Shown one piece after another: positions 25,710 to 34,789 of a DNA stretch of 64,000 nt. The DNA lies in assembly GCF_001941845.1 (NCBI RefSeq), contig NZ_CP018870.1, forward strand, positions 248,001-312,000, in the 5' to 3' direction. Position numbers and translations under genes: made by a program. The notes beneath the pieces were generated by a model that made no database searches, had not been told where the DNA came from, and worked only from the letters and a program-made list of their open reading frames with translations. The DNA comes from Streptomyces sp. TN58. GTDB lineage: Bacteria > Actinomycetota > Actinomycetes > Streptomycetales > Streptomycetaceae. The number at the start of each line of letters is the position of its first letter. The stretch's first letter is position 1.

Positions 25710-25829
25710 CGGTGCCGACGGGATTTGAACCCGCGAGACAGCTGGGGGCAGGTCCGCCCCTTCCCCGTCAGTCGCCGTGGGAGGAACCTCGCCCACGGCG
25801 ATCGCATTGGACCGCTCTGCCACGGCACC
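25710..25829 (-). tRNA. Aberrant class II (serine-like) tRNA, anticodon not assignable
   Basis: Reading the minus strand, the ends are those of a tRNA: a 7-bp acceptor GGTGCCG/CGGCACC, G discriminator, D arm with AGAGCGGTCCAATGC and T arm GCGGG-TTCAAAT-CCCGT. The middle is not normal. Instead of a 5-bp stem with a 7-base loop there is a 10-bp stem (TCGCCGTGGG pairing with CCCACGGCGA, about 25772-25801) with a 10-base loop, followed by a long variable arm (GGGGC/GCCCC stem). Total length is 120 bases against about 90 for tRNA-Ser. No loop offers U33 and a purine at 37. It may be a decayed tRNA, or a tRNA-like RNA with another role. Confidence 0.6.
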
Positions 25830-25952
25830 GCAACCTGACGGGAGCGCGCGCGCTCCCGCTCCGGCCAAGAGTAGAGAAAGTGATCACCGAGGACGAATCG
25901 TTTTCCCGGCCACCGGCCACCGGCTGCCGGACCGGCGGGGCGGTCGGGCCGG

Positions 25953-27515
25953 TCAGCGCCTCGCCCACGCGGCCGCCTTCCGCAGTACGGCGCCTCGGCC
26001 CCGGTCCGGTACGGTCCACAGCGCTTGGCCCCGGACGCCCCAGCGCTTCAGGAGGGCGTTCGCGGCCAGGAAGCCGGTCGTGGCCGCCCGTTCCATCAGG
26101 GCCACGGGCAGGTCGGTGCGGACGCAGTCGCCGGCCACCATCAGGCCGGGATCCGGCGTGTGGACGGTCGGGCGGTCGGCGTAGCCGCCCACCGGGAACA
26201 GCGGGCAGTCCTCCCGCCATTCGTGCCGGGCGTCGACGACGGCGGCTGCACGGGTCTCCGGGTACACGCGGTGCAGCTGCTCGACGAGGTGCCGCTGCTC
26301 GGCGGGGCGCGCGGCGTGCGGGTCCACCGCGTAGGCGTGCAGTTCCACGACGGACCCCCCGGTCCGTGCCGCCCAGCGGGCCGCCTCGTCCTCCCAGCGG
26401 TCCAGCACGCTGATGTTGTCGAGCCCGCCGAATCCGCTGGTGCCCAGGAACCCGGGGCGGTCGGGGGCGACGGGCCGGTCCAGCCACAGCCGGGTGACCA
26501 GGAAGGGCGGGGCGGTGCGCAGGCCGGTCAGGCGCTGCCGCCAGGCCGCGTCGCCCAGCCGTGGGGAGCGGGCGGCCAGGGACCGCAGGCCGGTGGAGTC
26601 CAGGGCGAGGACCACGGCGTCGTACCGGTGCTCCTCGCGGCCCCCCGCGACGACGAACCCGCCGCCGGCCGGGGTGACGTGCTCGACGGGACTGCTCGTC
26701 CGTACCTCGGTGCCGTGTCGCTCCAGGTACCCGGCCAGGGGGCGCCACAGCGCCTGGGGGTAGGCCGAGCGCGGTACGTCGAAGAGCAGGCCCTCGGCGG
26801 AGCCGAGGAAGTAGATGTGGAACATCAGGGCCATCTCGGCCGCCGACAGCCGGCGCGGGTCGGCGAAGAAGCTCCGGGAGAACACCTCGAAGGCCAGGTG
26901 GCGGGCCTGCGCCGGGAAGCGGACGGCCTCCAGGAAGTCGTAGGCGCTGACGCCGTCGAGGCGGTGGTACACGTCGGGGACCCGGACGTCGAGCAGCGGC
27001 AGAGCGCGTACCGGGTCCATGGCGGGCAGGTCCCGCATCCGGAAGGAGGGGCTCAGTGCCGCGAAGCCGAGCGCGCTCCACGGCGGGGTGCGCGGTACGC
27101 GCCGGAAGCTGTCGCGCAGCCCGTCGGCGTGCAGCAGGGGGTAGTCGGGGAGTGGGGCGAGGCGGGCCAGGGCGGGGTCGGTTCGCCGCAGCAGGCCGCG
27201 CAGGTTGTAGTACTGCCGGAAGAACGCGTGGAAGCCGCGGCTCATCGTCACGGCGGTGCCGTCGCGCAGCCGGGTCGGCCACCCGCCCGCGCGTCCTCCG
27301 AGATAGGGCTCGCGTTCGTACAGGGTCACCGCCACTCCCCGTTCGGCGAGCGCGGTCGCGGCGGCGAGGCCGGCGATCCCGCCGCCGACCACGGCGACCG
27401 TGTGCCGGGCGGTGGCGCGAGGGGTTCCGTGGTGCGCGGGCAGGACGCGGGCCCGCCGGTCCCGGCCGCGGCGGGCGGCGGATCCGGGGCTTGCGGGACG
27501 TACGGGGCGGATCAC
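25953..27515 (-). CDS. crtU: Carotenoid ring desaturase/methyltransferase (isorenieratene synthase)
   Basis: 520 residues. The FAD-binding Rossmann motif VVGGGIAGLAAATALAERG begins near residue 42, followed by LGGRAGGWP typical of the phytoene-desaturase superfamily. The C terminus has PGLMVAGDCVRTDLPVALMERAATTG, the second dinucleotide-contact region. CrtU converts beta-ionone rings of beta-carotene to aromatic phi rings by desaturation with a methyl shift, giving isorenieratene. The GTG start at 27515 overlaps the crtT stop by four bases; it is last in the crtY-crtT-crtU operon, matching the order known from Streptomyces griseus. The basic N-terminal 40 residues are longer than usual. Confidence 0.88.
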   Translation of the reverse strand: MIRPVRPASPGSAARRGRDRRARVLPAHHGTPRATARHTVAVVGGGIAGLAAATALAERGVAVTLYEREPYLGGRAGGWPTRLRDGTAVTMSRGFHAFFRQYYNLRGLLRRTDPALARLAPLPDYPLLHADGLRDSFRRVPRTPPWSALGFAALSPSFRMRDLPAMDPVRALPLLDVRVPDVYHRLDGVSAYDFLEAVRFPAQARHLAFEVFSRSFFADPRRLSAAEMALMFHIYFLGSAEGLLFDVPRSAYPQALWRPLAGYLERHGTEVRTSSPVEHVTPAGGGFVVAGGREEHRYDAVVLALDSTGLRSLAARSPRLGDAAWRQRLTGLRTAPPFLVTRLWLDRPVAPDRPGFLGTSGFGGLDNISVLDRWEDEAARWAARTGGSVVELHAYAVDPHAARPAEQRHLVEQLHRVYPETRAAAVVDARHEWREDCPLFPVGGYADRPTVHTPDPGLMVAGDCVRTDLPVALMERAATTGFLAANALLKRWGVRGQALWTVPDRGRGAVLRKAAAWARR

Positions 27516-28231
27516 CGGGGGTCCTGCGTGCGTTCGGCCACGAAGGTGTGGGTGATGCCGGTCTGCCAGCCCGGCAGGGGCAGCGCGCGGACCCGGTCGA
27601 AGCCCGCCTCACGGATGCGGGCGGCGAACCGGTCGGCGTGGTCGAAGCGGACGACGCTGTGCCACAGGTGGCGGTACAGCGGCCCGTCGCCCAGCAGGGT
27701 CGCGGCGGGCCGGACGACGCCCCGGCACACCAGCGTCCACACCGCCCGGTCGGCGCGGCGGCCGCTGAGGCTGTACTCGTGGACCGCGAGCCGTCCGTGC
27801 GGCCGCAGCAGGGCGCGGACGGTGCGCAGGACGGCGTCCGGATCGGAGACGTTGCGGAAGAGGTAGGCGGCGAACACCGCGTCGTACGGGCCGTGCACGC
27901 CGGCCCGCGCCAGGTGTTCGGCCGGCGCGTGGACGAAGCGGACGCCGTCCGCCCAGGGTTTGGCGGCGGCCCGGGCCAGCATGCCGGCCGAGGCGTCCAC
28001 GGCCGTGATGCCGGCGTCCGGCAGGACGGTGCGGATCGCGGCCGTCGAGGCGCCGGTGCCGCAGCCGAGGTCCAGGACCCGCAGCCCCTGCCCGCGGCCG
28101 GGCAGGCCGAGGCGGCGCACCGAGCGCCGCAGGTGCGCGTGGTAGCCGGGGTTGGCTGCCACCAGGGCGTCGTAACTGCGGGAGGCGTGGTCGAACGCGG
28201 CGGCCAGTTCCTCGTCGCGCAGCAGGGTCAT
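27512..28231 (-). CDS. crtT: SAM-dependent methyltransferase of the carotenoid operon
   Basis: 239 residues. SAM-binding motif I is VLDLGCGTGASTAAI near residue 60, with the acidic loop ITAVDASAGML and later FAAYLFRNVSDPD. It resembles UbiE/class I methyltransferases and occupies the crtT position between crtY and crtU. Its exact role in carotenoid formation is unsettled in the literature I know, since CrtU itself moves the ring methyl. Start at 28231; overlaps crtU by four bases. Confidence 0.82.
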   Translation of the reverse strand: MTLLRDEELAAAFDHASRSYDALVAANPGYHAHLRRSVRRLGLPGRGQGLRVLDLGCGTGASTAAIRTVLPDAGITAVDASAGMLARAAAKPWADGVRFVHAPAEHLARAGVHGPYDAVFAAYLFRNVSDPDAVLRTVRALLRPHGRLAVHEYSLSGRRADRAVWTLVCRGVVRPAATLLGDGPLYRHLWHSVVRFDHADRFAARIREAGFDRVRALPLPGWQTGITHTFVAERTQDPR

Positions 28232-28279
28232 ACGGTCTCCAGGCGGTCGGGGCGGGAAGGGGGAGGGGCGTCCGGCGGG

Positions 28280-29533
28280 TCAGGTGGAGGCGCGGCGGGG
28301 CAGGCCGGGCAGTTCCAGGGCGGTGCGCAGCATGGGCCCGACGGGGGCGTGCCGGCCGACGGCGAGGTCCTCCCACAGGTTCGTGCGCCCGTCGAGGAAG
28401 CGCAGCAGCCGCACCGCCGGTACCCGGGTGAACAATCGGCAGAACAGTTCGGGTCCGTCGACGCGGCCGGTGTCCAGGGCGCGCAGGAGTACGGCGTCCA
28501 TGGCGCGGGCCCGCGCGGAGTGCGCGGCCGGTGGTACGGGGCTGCGGCCCTGGCGCAGCGCGGCGGCGACGGACCGCGTCTGGCGCTGGAGTCCGGCGAA
28601 GGTGTAGCCGGTGGAGGGTCGGGTCGCGCCGCCGGCGGCGCCGATCCGGAACACCGACGTCCCGACCCGTCGCGGCAGGGGGGCGTCCGTCATGGGGATG
28701 ACGCCGGTCTCGGCGGCGACGATCTCCATGTCGCCGAGGGGGATGGCCAGGACGTCCGCGGTGTAGTGCCGCAGGGCCGCCTCGTAGCCGCTCGCCGTCA
28801 GGGCGCGCGGGGAGAACTCCGTGTACTCCACGAGGGCTTCGTGGGGGCTGGTGGGCAGGACGTAGCCGAAGGAGAGCCCGGAGGCGGGCTGCGGTGTGCG
28901 GAAGTCCATCAGTTCGGCGCTCCCGGGGGCGAACGCGGGGTGGGCCGTGCGGACGAACCAGCCGTGGAAGTGCTGCAGCAGGGTGGTGCGGGCGGCCGGG
29001 AGACTGCCCGGGGGCCGCGAGTCGAACACCCAGCGCGCCTCCAGTTCGGCGGCCCCGCCTCCGGGCGGGGTCATCAGCACGCGGGCCCCGGTCCCGGCGG
29101 GGATCTCCTCGACGGTGTCCACGGTCGCTTCCAGGCGCCGGACGTTGGGGCTGCGGGCGAGGTCCCGTGACACCAGGGCCTCGAAGTCGTCGGAGCGGAT
29201 CATCTTGTACCGCAGCGGCGCGATGTCCGCCTCGACGGCGGGGCCGACGGGCGGCCGTACGCGCAGGTGGCGCCATCGCGAGCGCACGGCGGCGTCGAAG
29301 CGGCCGGCGCCGGCCTCCCAGAAGCACCAGGTGCGCGGGCCGGGGCGCAGCGGGCCGGGCGGCGCGTCGATGAGGACCACGGACGGCACGGGGCCCCCGC
29401 GCGCACCGCGCGCCCCGGGCACCCCGTGCTCCCCGTGCACCCCCGGCCGGCTTCCCGGGTGTCCGCTCAGCCGGTGGGCCAGCGACAGCCCGGCGGCTCC
29501 CGCCCCGATCACCGCCACGTCCGCCTTCAGCAC
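28280..29533 (-). CDS. crtY: Lycopene beta-cyclase
   Basis: 417 residues. The N-terminal NAD/FAD motif is VAVIGAGAAGLSLAHRL, followed by an inserted low-complexity stretch rich in Gly, Ala and Arg at about 25-48. The central IGAAGGATRPSTGYTFAGLQRQ matches the substrate-binding region of bacterial CrtY lycopene cyclases. It closes both ends of lycopene to give beta-carotene, the CrtU substrate. The GTG at 29533 has GGAGGGAG upstream. First gene of the minus-strand crt operon, divergent from crtE. Confidence 0.88.
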   Translation of the reverse strand: MLKADVAVIGAGAAGLSLAHRLSGHPGSRPGVHGEHGVPGARGARGGPVPSVVLIDAPPGPLRPGPRTWCFWEAGAGRFDAAVRSRWRHLRVRPPVGPAVEADIAPLRYKMIRSDDFEALVSRDLARSPNVRRLEATVDTVEEIPAGTGARVLMTPPGGGAAELEARWVFDSRPPGSLPAARTTLLQHFHGWFVRTAHPAFAPGSAELMDFRTPQPASGLSFGYVLPTSPHEALVEYTEFSPRALTASGYEAALRHYTADVLAIPLGDMEIVAAETGVIPMTDAPLPRRVGTSVFRIGAAGGATRPSTGYTFAGLQRQTRSVAAALRQGRSPVPPAAHSARARAMDAVLLRALDTGRVDGPELFCRLFTRVPAVRLLRFLDGRTNLWEDLAVGRHAPVGPMLRTALELPGLPRRAST

Positions 29534-29752
29534 GGCTGCTCCCTCCGTCCGGTTCCGCGGGCACGTTCCACGCGGGGATTCCCCGCCGGGCGCCGGATCG
29601 GATGCGGTCCGTGCCCGCGGGTCACCTGGTCAGCCGCGTCCGCACGATGGCATTCGTGAGCAAATCGGGCATCTGCGCCGTCCCGCATCCGTATCACGGG
29701 AAGGGACCGAAGACCCGTGAGAACGACGGCAGCCACGACGAAAGGACCCGGG
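29534..29752. promoter_or_regulatory. Divergent crt promoter region
   Basis: 219 bases between the starts of crtY (minus) and crtE (plus). It must hold both promoters. The section at about 29650-29700 is locally AT-richer (GTGAGCAAATCGGGCATCTG). Carotenoid genes of Streptomyces are commonly driven by the light-induced sigma factor LitS under LitR control; neither gene is in this window and I cannot confirm a LitS box by eye. Confidence 0.5.
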
Positions 29753-31177
29753 ATGCGCCCGATTCAGGCGAAGGACCCCTCCGCGGCCGCGCCGCCGCCC
29801 GTCCCCCGCCTGACGGCCCACTCGGACGCCGCCCACTCGGACTCCGCACCGCGGCCGAACCCGCCGGACGAGCCGGCCCGTGCGGACGCGGCGGACGCGT
29901 CGCACCCGGCGCGCATCCGTACGGCGTACGGCAGGCAGGGCCCGACCGGCGCCGGCACACCGAGCGGCGACCTGGTCGAGGCGGTCGAGACGGTCGAGAC
30001 GGTCGAGACGGTCGAGAGGGTCGACGCGGACGTACCCGGCTCGGTCGGACGCGCACTGGAACAGATCCTCACCGACCGGCTCGCGCGCGCCGGGGCGCTG
30101 GACCCACTCTTCGCGGAGGAGCTGGCCGGACGCGTCGCACGCTTCACCCGGGAGGGCGGCAAGCGCACCCGCTCGCAGCTGCTGTGGTGGTCGGTGCGCG
30201 CCTGCGGCGGAGACGACGAGCCGGCCGTCGCCGCGGCCCTCCGCATCGGGGCGGCGCTCGAACTGCTCCAGACCTGCGCCCTGGTCCACGACGACCTGAT
30301 GGACGGATCGGCTCTGCGCCGCGGCCGGCCGACCCTGCACACGGATCTGCGGAACCGCTACGCCGGTGGCGCCCCGGCGGACCGCGCCGCCCGCTTCGGG
30401 GAGGCAGCCGCGGTACTGGCCGGGGACCTCGCCCTCGCGTGGGCGGACGACGCCCTGGCGGAGACGGCACTCGACCCGGCTGTGGCGGCTTTGGTGCGCG
30501 GGGTGTGGGGCGACATGCGCACCGAGATGGTGGCGGGCCAGTTCCTCGACCTCCAGGGCCAGCTGACGGGCTCGCGCTCCCGGTCGCAGGCGCTGCGCGC
30601 CGCGCACCTCAAGAGCGCCCTGTACTCCGTCCAGCGGCCCCTGGCGCTGGGTGCGGCCCTGGCGGGTGCGGACGGCCGCACCACGCGGGCGCTGTGCTCC
30701 GCCGGGCGCTGCGTCGGAATGGCCTTCCAGTTGCGTGACGATCTCGACGACGTCTTCGGCGATCCCCGCCGGACCGGCAAGAGCCGCGGGGACGACATCC
30801 GCAACGGAAAGCCGACCTATCTGGCCGCGCTGGCGCTGGCGCGCGCCGAGGCCACCGGTGACCGGCCGGCGCTGACCGTACTCGAACGGGCGCTGGGCGA
30901 CGAGGACCTGAAGCCGGCAGACCTCGACGAGGTACGGGACGTCCTGGTCCGCACCGGCGCCCGGCAGGCGGTCGAGGCGAAGATCGACCGACTGTCGGCC
31001 AGGGGACTGCGCCACTTCGACGGCGCCCTCCCCGACACAGCCGCCAAGGCCCGCCTACGAAAGCTCCTGACCTCTCAGGCGGCCTCGCGGGCCGAGGACG
31101 GCGGCCCGCCCGAACGGGTGTCTCCCCCACCTGCCGGACCGTCAGCGGGCACCACGGCGCCGGGGACCCGGCGGTGA
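29753..31177 (+). CDS. crtE: Geranylgeranyl diphosphate synthase
   Basis: 474 residues from the ATG at 29753, preceded by AAAGGA at ideal spacing; an upstream GTG at 29717 lacks a site. The polyprenyl synthase core starts near residue 100. The first aspartate-rich motif DDLMD is at 180-184 and the second, in FQLRDDLDDVFGD, at about 329-333. It condenses IPP with allylic diphosphates to C20 GGPP. The first 95 residues are a low-complexity extension ending in VETVETVETVERV, encoded by a 9-bp tandem repeat at about 29978-30019. A GGPP synthase is usually nearer 350-400 residues. First gene of crtE-crtI-crtB-Rieske. Confidence 0.92.
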   Translation: MRPIQAKDPSAAAPPPVPRLTAHSDAAHSDSAPRPNPPDEPARADAADASHPARIRTAYGRQGPTGAGTPSGDLVEAVETVETVETVERVDADVPGSVGRALEQILTDRLARAGALDPLFAEELAGRVARFTREGGKRTRSQLLWWSVRACGGDDEPAVAAALRIGAALELLQTCALVHDDLMDGSALRRGRPTLHTDLRNRYAGGAPADRAARFGEAAAVLAGDLALAWADDALAETALDPAVAALVRGVWGDMRTEMVAGQFLDLQGQLTGSRSRSQALRAAHLKSALYSVQRPLALGAALAGADGRTTRALCSAGRCVGMAFQLRDDLDDVFGDPRRTGKSRGDDIRNGKPTYLAALALARAEATGDRPALTVLERALGDEDLKPADLDEVRDVLVRTGARQAVEAKIDRLSARGLRHFDGALPDTAAKARLRKLLTSQAASRAEDGGPPERVSPPPAGPSAGTTAPGTRR

Positions 31178-32694
31178 CGCGGACCGTGCCCGGCCGCACC
31201 GACCACGTCGTGGTCGTCGGGGCCGGCCTCGCGGGTCTCTCGGCTGCCCTCCACCTGCTGGGCGCCGGTCGCCGGGTGACCGTCGTGGAACGCGGCGACC
31301 TGCCCGGCGGGCGGGCTGGACGCCTCGATCTGAACGGCTACCGGATCGACACCGGACCCACCGTGCTGACCATGCCCGACCTCGCCGACGAGGCCTTCGC
31401 GGCGGTGGGCGACAGCCTGTACCGGCGGGTGGACCTGGTCGCGCTGCATCCGGCGTACCGGGCGTCGTTCGCGGACGGCAGCACGCTGGACGTGCACACC
31501 GGCGGCGAGGCGATGGCGGCGGAGGTCGAGAGGTTCGCCGGTGCGGGTGAGGCGGCGGGGTACCTGCGGCTGCGGGCCTGGCTGGAGCGGATCCACCGGG
31601 CCCAGATGCGCCGCTTCATCGACGCGAACTTCGACTCCCCCCTCGACCTGCTCACCGGGGACCTCGCCCGGCTGGCCGCGCTCGGCGGCTTCGGCCGGCT
31701 GGACCGGCGCATCGGCGGCTTCCTGAACGACGAGCGGCTGCGGCGGGTGTTCACCTTCCAGGCCCTCTACGCCGGCGTGCCACCGGCCCGGGCCCTGGCC
31801 GCGTACGCCGTCATCGCGTACATGGACACGGTCGCCGGGGTGTACTTCCCGCGCGGCGGCATGCACGCCCTGCCGCAGGCCATGGCCGACGCCGCCGCGG
31901 ACGCGGGCGCCGAGCTGCGGTTCGGCGAGCCGGTGACGCGGCTGGAGCGCTCCGGCGAACGGATCACGGCCGTGGTCACGGAGAAGGACCGCGTCCCCTG
32001 CGACGCCGTCGTCCTCACCCCCGACCTGCCGGTCGCCTACCGGCTCCTCGGCCGCCGTCCCGCCAGGCCCGTGCGGCTGCGGCACTCCCCTTCCGCCGTC
32101 GTACTCCACGCGGGCACGCACCGCACCTGGCCCCAACTGGCGCACCACACGATCTCGTTCGGCGACGCCTGGCGCACCACCTTCGACGAACTCACCCGGC
32201 ACGGACGGCTGATGAGCGACCCGTCGCTGCTCATCACCCGGCCCACGGCGACCGACCCCGGACTCGCCCCACCGGGTCGCCATCTGCACTACGTCCTCGC
32301 GCCCTGCCCCAACGCCCGGATCGGACCCGACGGCGCCGCCTGGGGCGAACTCGGCCCGCGCTACCGGGCCGACCTGCTGCGCGAGTTGGAGCGGCGCGGC
32401 CTCGACGGCATCGAAGCGGCCATCGACGAGGAGTGCCTCGTCACCCCCGCGCAGTGGCTGGACCAGGGCCATGCCGCCGGAACCCCCTTCTCGGTGGCCC
32501 ACACCTTCCTGCAGACGGGGCCGTTCCGGCCCCGCAACCTCGTCCGGGGCACGCGCAACGCCGTCCTCGCCGGCTGCGGGACCACCCCCGGCGTCGGCGT
32601 GCCCACCGTCCTGGTGTCGGGGAAGCTGGCGGCCGCCCGGATCACCGGCACGGCCCGGCGCCCCTCCACCCGCACCAAGGAGGCGACGCGTTGA
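31174..32694 (+). CDS. crtI: Phytoene desaturase
   Basis: 506 residues. The N-terminal FAD motif [20 protein letters not shown] leads to [23 protein letters not shown], and the C-terminal signature is [18 protein letters not shown]. It introduces double bonds into phytoene to form lycopene, using FAD. The GTG at 31174 overlaps the crtE stop by four bases, and its stop overlaps the crtB start. Full length for the family. Confidence 0.94.
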   Translation: MTRTVPGRTDHVVVVGAGLAGLSAALHLLGAGRRVTVVERGDLPGGRAGRLDLNGYRIDTGPTVLTMPDLADEAFAAVGDSLYRRVDLVALHPAYRASFADGSTLDVHTGGEAMAAEVERFAGAGEAAGYLRLRAWLERIHRAQMRRFIDANFDSPLDLLTGDLARLAALGGFGRLDRRIGGFLNDERLRRVFTFQALYAGVPPARALAAYAVIAYMDTVAGVYFPRGGMHALPQAMADAAADAGAELRFGEPVTRLERSGERITAVVTEKDRVPCDAVVLTPDLPVAYRLLGRRPARPVRLRHSPSAVVLHAGTHRTWPQLAHHTISFGDAWRTTFDELTRHGRLMSDPSLLITRPTATDPGLAPPGRHLHYVLAPCPNARIGPDGAAWGELGPRYRADLLRELERRGLDGIEAAIDEECLVTPAQWLDQGHAAGTPFSVAHTFLQTGPFRPRNLVRGTRNAVLAGCGTTPGVGVPTVLVSGKLAAARITGTARRPSTRTKEATR

Positions 32695-33761
32695 CCGCAC
32701 GCGAACTCGACGCCGCGGGCATCACCGACCCGGTGCTCCGCGCCGCCTACCGCCGGTGCCGCGAACTCAACGCGGCGCACGGCAAGACCTACTTCCTGGC
32801 CACCCGCCTGCTCCCCGCCGAACACCGGCCGGCCGTGCACGCCCTGTACGGCTTCGCCCGCTGGGCCGACGACATCGTCGACTCGACCGACGCCGGCACC
32901 GGCACCGGCACCGGCACCGGCGACAGCCTGCGCGGGGCGCGCCTGGCAGCGCTCCAGCAGCGCCTGCGCAGCGGACTTCGCCGACCCGGCGGCGACGACC
33001 CCGTGGTGACGGCCCTCGCCGACACCGCCCGCCGGTACGCCATCGACCACCGCCACTTCCACGACTTCATGGCGGCGATGCGCTCCGACCTGACCGTGAC
33101 GGACTACCCGACCTACGCCGACCTGCGCGCCTACATGCACGGCTCGGCCGCGGTGATCGGCCTGCAGATGCTGCCGGTGCTGGGCACGGTGGTACCGCCC
33201 GGGGAGGCCGAGCCGTACGCCGCGGCCCTCGGCGTGGCCTTCCAGCTCACCAACTTCCTCCGCGACGTCGGCGAGGACCTCGACCGCGGGCGCGTCTACC
33301 TGCCGGCCGACCTCCTCGCCGCGCACGGCGCCGACCGGGAGCTGCTGCGCCGCTGCCGGGACACCGGTCGTCAGGACCGGCGAGTACTGGCCGCACTGCG
33401 GGAGTTCGAGGCACTCACCCGCCGTGTCTACGAGGAGGCACGGCCCGGCGTCACCATGCTCGACCCCGTCTCCCGGCCCTGCATCCGCACCGCCTTCGTC
33501 CTGTACGGGGGCATCCTCGACGCCGTCGCCCGGGACGGCTACGCCGTGCTGCACCGCCGCGCCGTCGTACCCCGCCGCAAGCGTGCCGCGGTCGCGGCCG
33601 AGGGGCTGGTGCGGCTGGCCGCGGCCCGGCTGCGCCACCGCGTGCGGCCAGCCGAGGTGCGCGTGCCCGTGACTCCGGATCCCCCGGTCCCGCCCGCTCC
33701 GCCGGCCGAACCGGCTCCGCCCGCCGACCCGAACCGACCGGTCTCCGAGGAGGTCGCGTGA
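32691..33761 (+). CDS. crtB: Phytoene synthase
   Basis: 356 residues from a TTG at 32691, chosen because AAGGAGG ends 7 bases upstream and the start overlaps the crtI stop. The squalene/phytoene synthase motifs are complete: [11 protein letters not shown] near residue 60 and [17 protein letters not shown] near 185. It joins two GGPP into phytoene. A GTGTGTGTG run (about 70-78), encoded by GGCACC repeats, and a Pro-rich C terminus are local oddities. Its 3' end contains the ribosome binding site (GAGGAGG) of the next gene. Confidence 0.94.
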   Translation: MTARELDAAGITDPVLRAAYRRCRELNAAHGKTYFLATRLLPAEHRPAVHALYGFARWADDIVDSTDAGTGTGTGTGDSLRGARLAALQQRLRSGLRRPGGDDPVVTALADTARRYAIDHRHFHDFMAAMRSDLTVTDYPTYADLRAYMHGSAAVIGLQMLPVLGTVVPPGEAEPYAAALGVAFQLTNFLRDVGEDLDRGRVYLPADLLAAHGADRELLRRCRDTGRQDRRVLAALREFEALTRRVYEEARPGVTMLDPVSRPCIRTAFVLYGGILDAVARDGYAVLHRRAVVPRRKRAAVAAEGLVRLAAARLRHRVRPAEVRVPVTPDPPVPPAPPAEPAPPADPNRPVSEEVA

Positions 33762-34768
33762 ATCCGCAACCGTCCGCACGCAGGTCCCGGCTGCCCCTCT
33801 CACTGCGCCGCGACCCCGTCGCGTGGGACCGGCAGCGGCCGACCTGGCGCGACGCGAGGCCGGGCCTCATCGCCGGGGCGCTGAAGCGGGCGCAGGCCCG
33901 GCCCTCGGGCAACTGGTACGTGGTCGGGGCGACGGCCGGCCTGGGACCGGACCGGCCCCTGGCCCGCACGGTGGCCGGCCGCGAGGTGGTCGTCTGGCGC
34001 GGCGCCGACGGGCGGCTCCACGCGGGGCCCGGCATCTGCCCGCACCTGGGAGCGCCCCTCGCGGACAGCCCCGTCCGGTGCGGGACGCTGGTGTGCCACT
34101 GGCACGGACTCTCGCTCGACGGGTCCGCGTTCGCGGGCTGGGAGCCGCTGCCCGCCTTCGACGACGGCGTCCTGCTGTGGGTGCGCATCGACGAGACCGG
34201 TGGGGAGACGCCGTCGGACGCGCCCGTCGTACCGGACCGGCCGGCCCCCGCCCACGGGCTGACGGCCGTGTACGAGGCCATCGGGGTCTGCGAACCCGAG
34301 GACGTCGTCGCCAACCGGCTGGACCCCTGGCACGGGTCCTGGCTCCACCCCTACTCGTTCGTGGACCTGGCCGTGGTCGGATCACCCGAAGCCGGCGACG
34401 GTCCGGACCGGTTGGAGGTGGAGGTCTCCTTCAAGGTGGCCGGCCGGCTCGTGGTGCCGGTGCGGGCGGTGTTCACCGCGCCCGGGCCGCGGACCGTCGT
34501 CATGCGGATCACCGAGGGCGAAGGCTCCGGATCGACGGTGGAGACCCACGCCACCCCCCTCGCACCGGATGACCGGGGCCGTCCGCGCACCGCGGTGATC
34601 GAGGCCGTCGTGGCCGCCTCCGACCGTCCGGGTTTCGCGTTCGTACGGCGGGCCGCCCCCCTGCTGCGCCCGGTGATGCGCGCGGCGGCGGCCCGGCTGT
34701 GGCGCGACGACCTCGCCTACGCCGAACGCCGCTGGCACCTGCGCGCCACGGCCCGCTTCCCGGGCTGA
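33758..34768 (+). CDS. Rieske [2Fe-2S] protein with DUF5914 domain, carotenoid operon
   Basis: 336 residues. An N-terminal Rieske domain has the two cluster-binding pairs C94-x-H96 (CPHLGAPL) and C113-x-x-H116 (CHWHG). The C-terminal two thirds is the DUF5914-type catalytic region ([23 protein letters not shown]), whose [10 protein letters not shown] resembles the mononuclear iron site of Rieske oxygenases. It is coupled to crtB by a GTGA overlap and sits in the position called crtV in other Streptomyces clusters. An oxygenase acting on the carotenoid is plausible but unproven. No reductase partner is in the operon. Confidence 0.82.
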   Translation: MNPQPSARRSRLPLSLRRDPVAWDRQRPTWRDARPGLIAGALKRAQARPSGNWYVVGATAGLGPDRPLARTVAGREVVVWRGADGRLHAGPGICPHLGAPLADSPVRCGTLVCHWHGLSLDGSAFAGWEPLPAFDDGVLLWVRIDETGGETPSDAPVVPDRPAPAHGLTAVYEAIGVCEPEDVVANRLDPWHGSWLHPYSFVDLAVVGSPEAGDGPDRLEVEVSFKVAGRLVVPVRAVFTAPGPRTVVMRITEGEGSGSTVETHATPLAPDDRGRPRTAVIEAVVAASDRPGFAFVRRAAPLLRPVMRAAAARLWRDDLAYAERRWHLRATARFPG

Positions 34769-34789
34769 CCACCACAGGACTGCTCCGCC

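Noticed and set aside
25710..25829. Selenocysteine tRNA
   Set aside because: The acceptor stem is 7 bp with a 5-bp T stem, not the longer 8+5 arrangement, and no UCA anticodon loop can be drawn.
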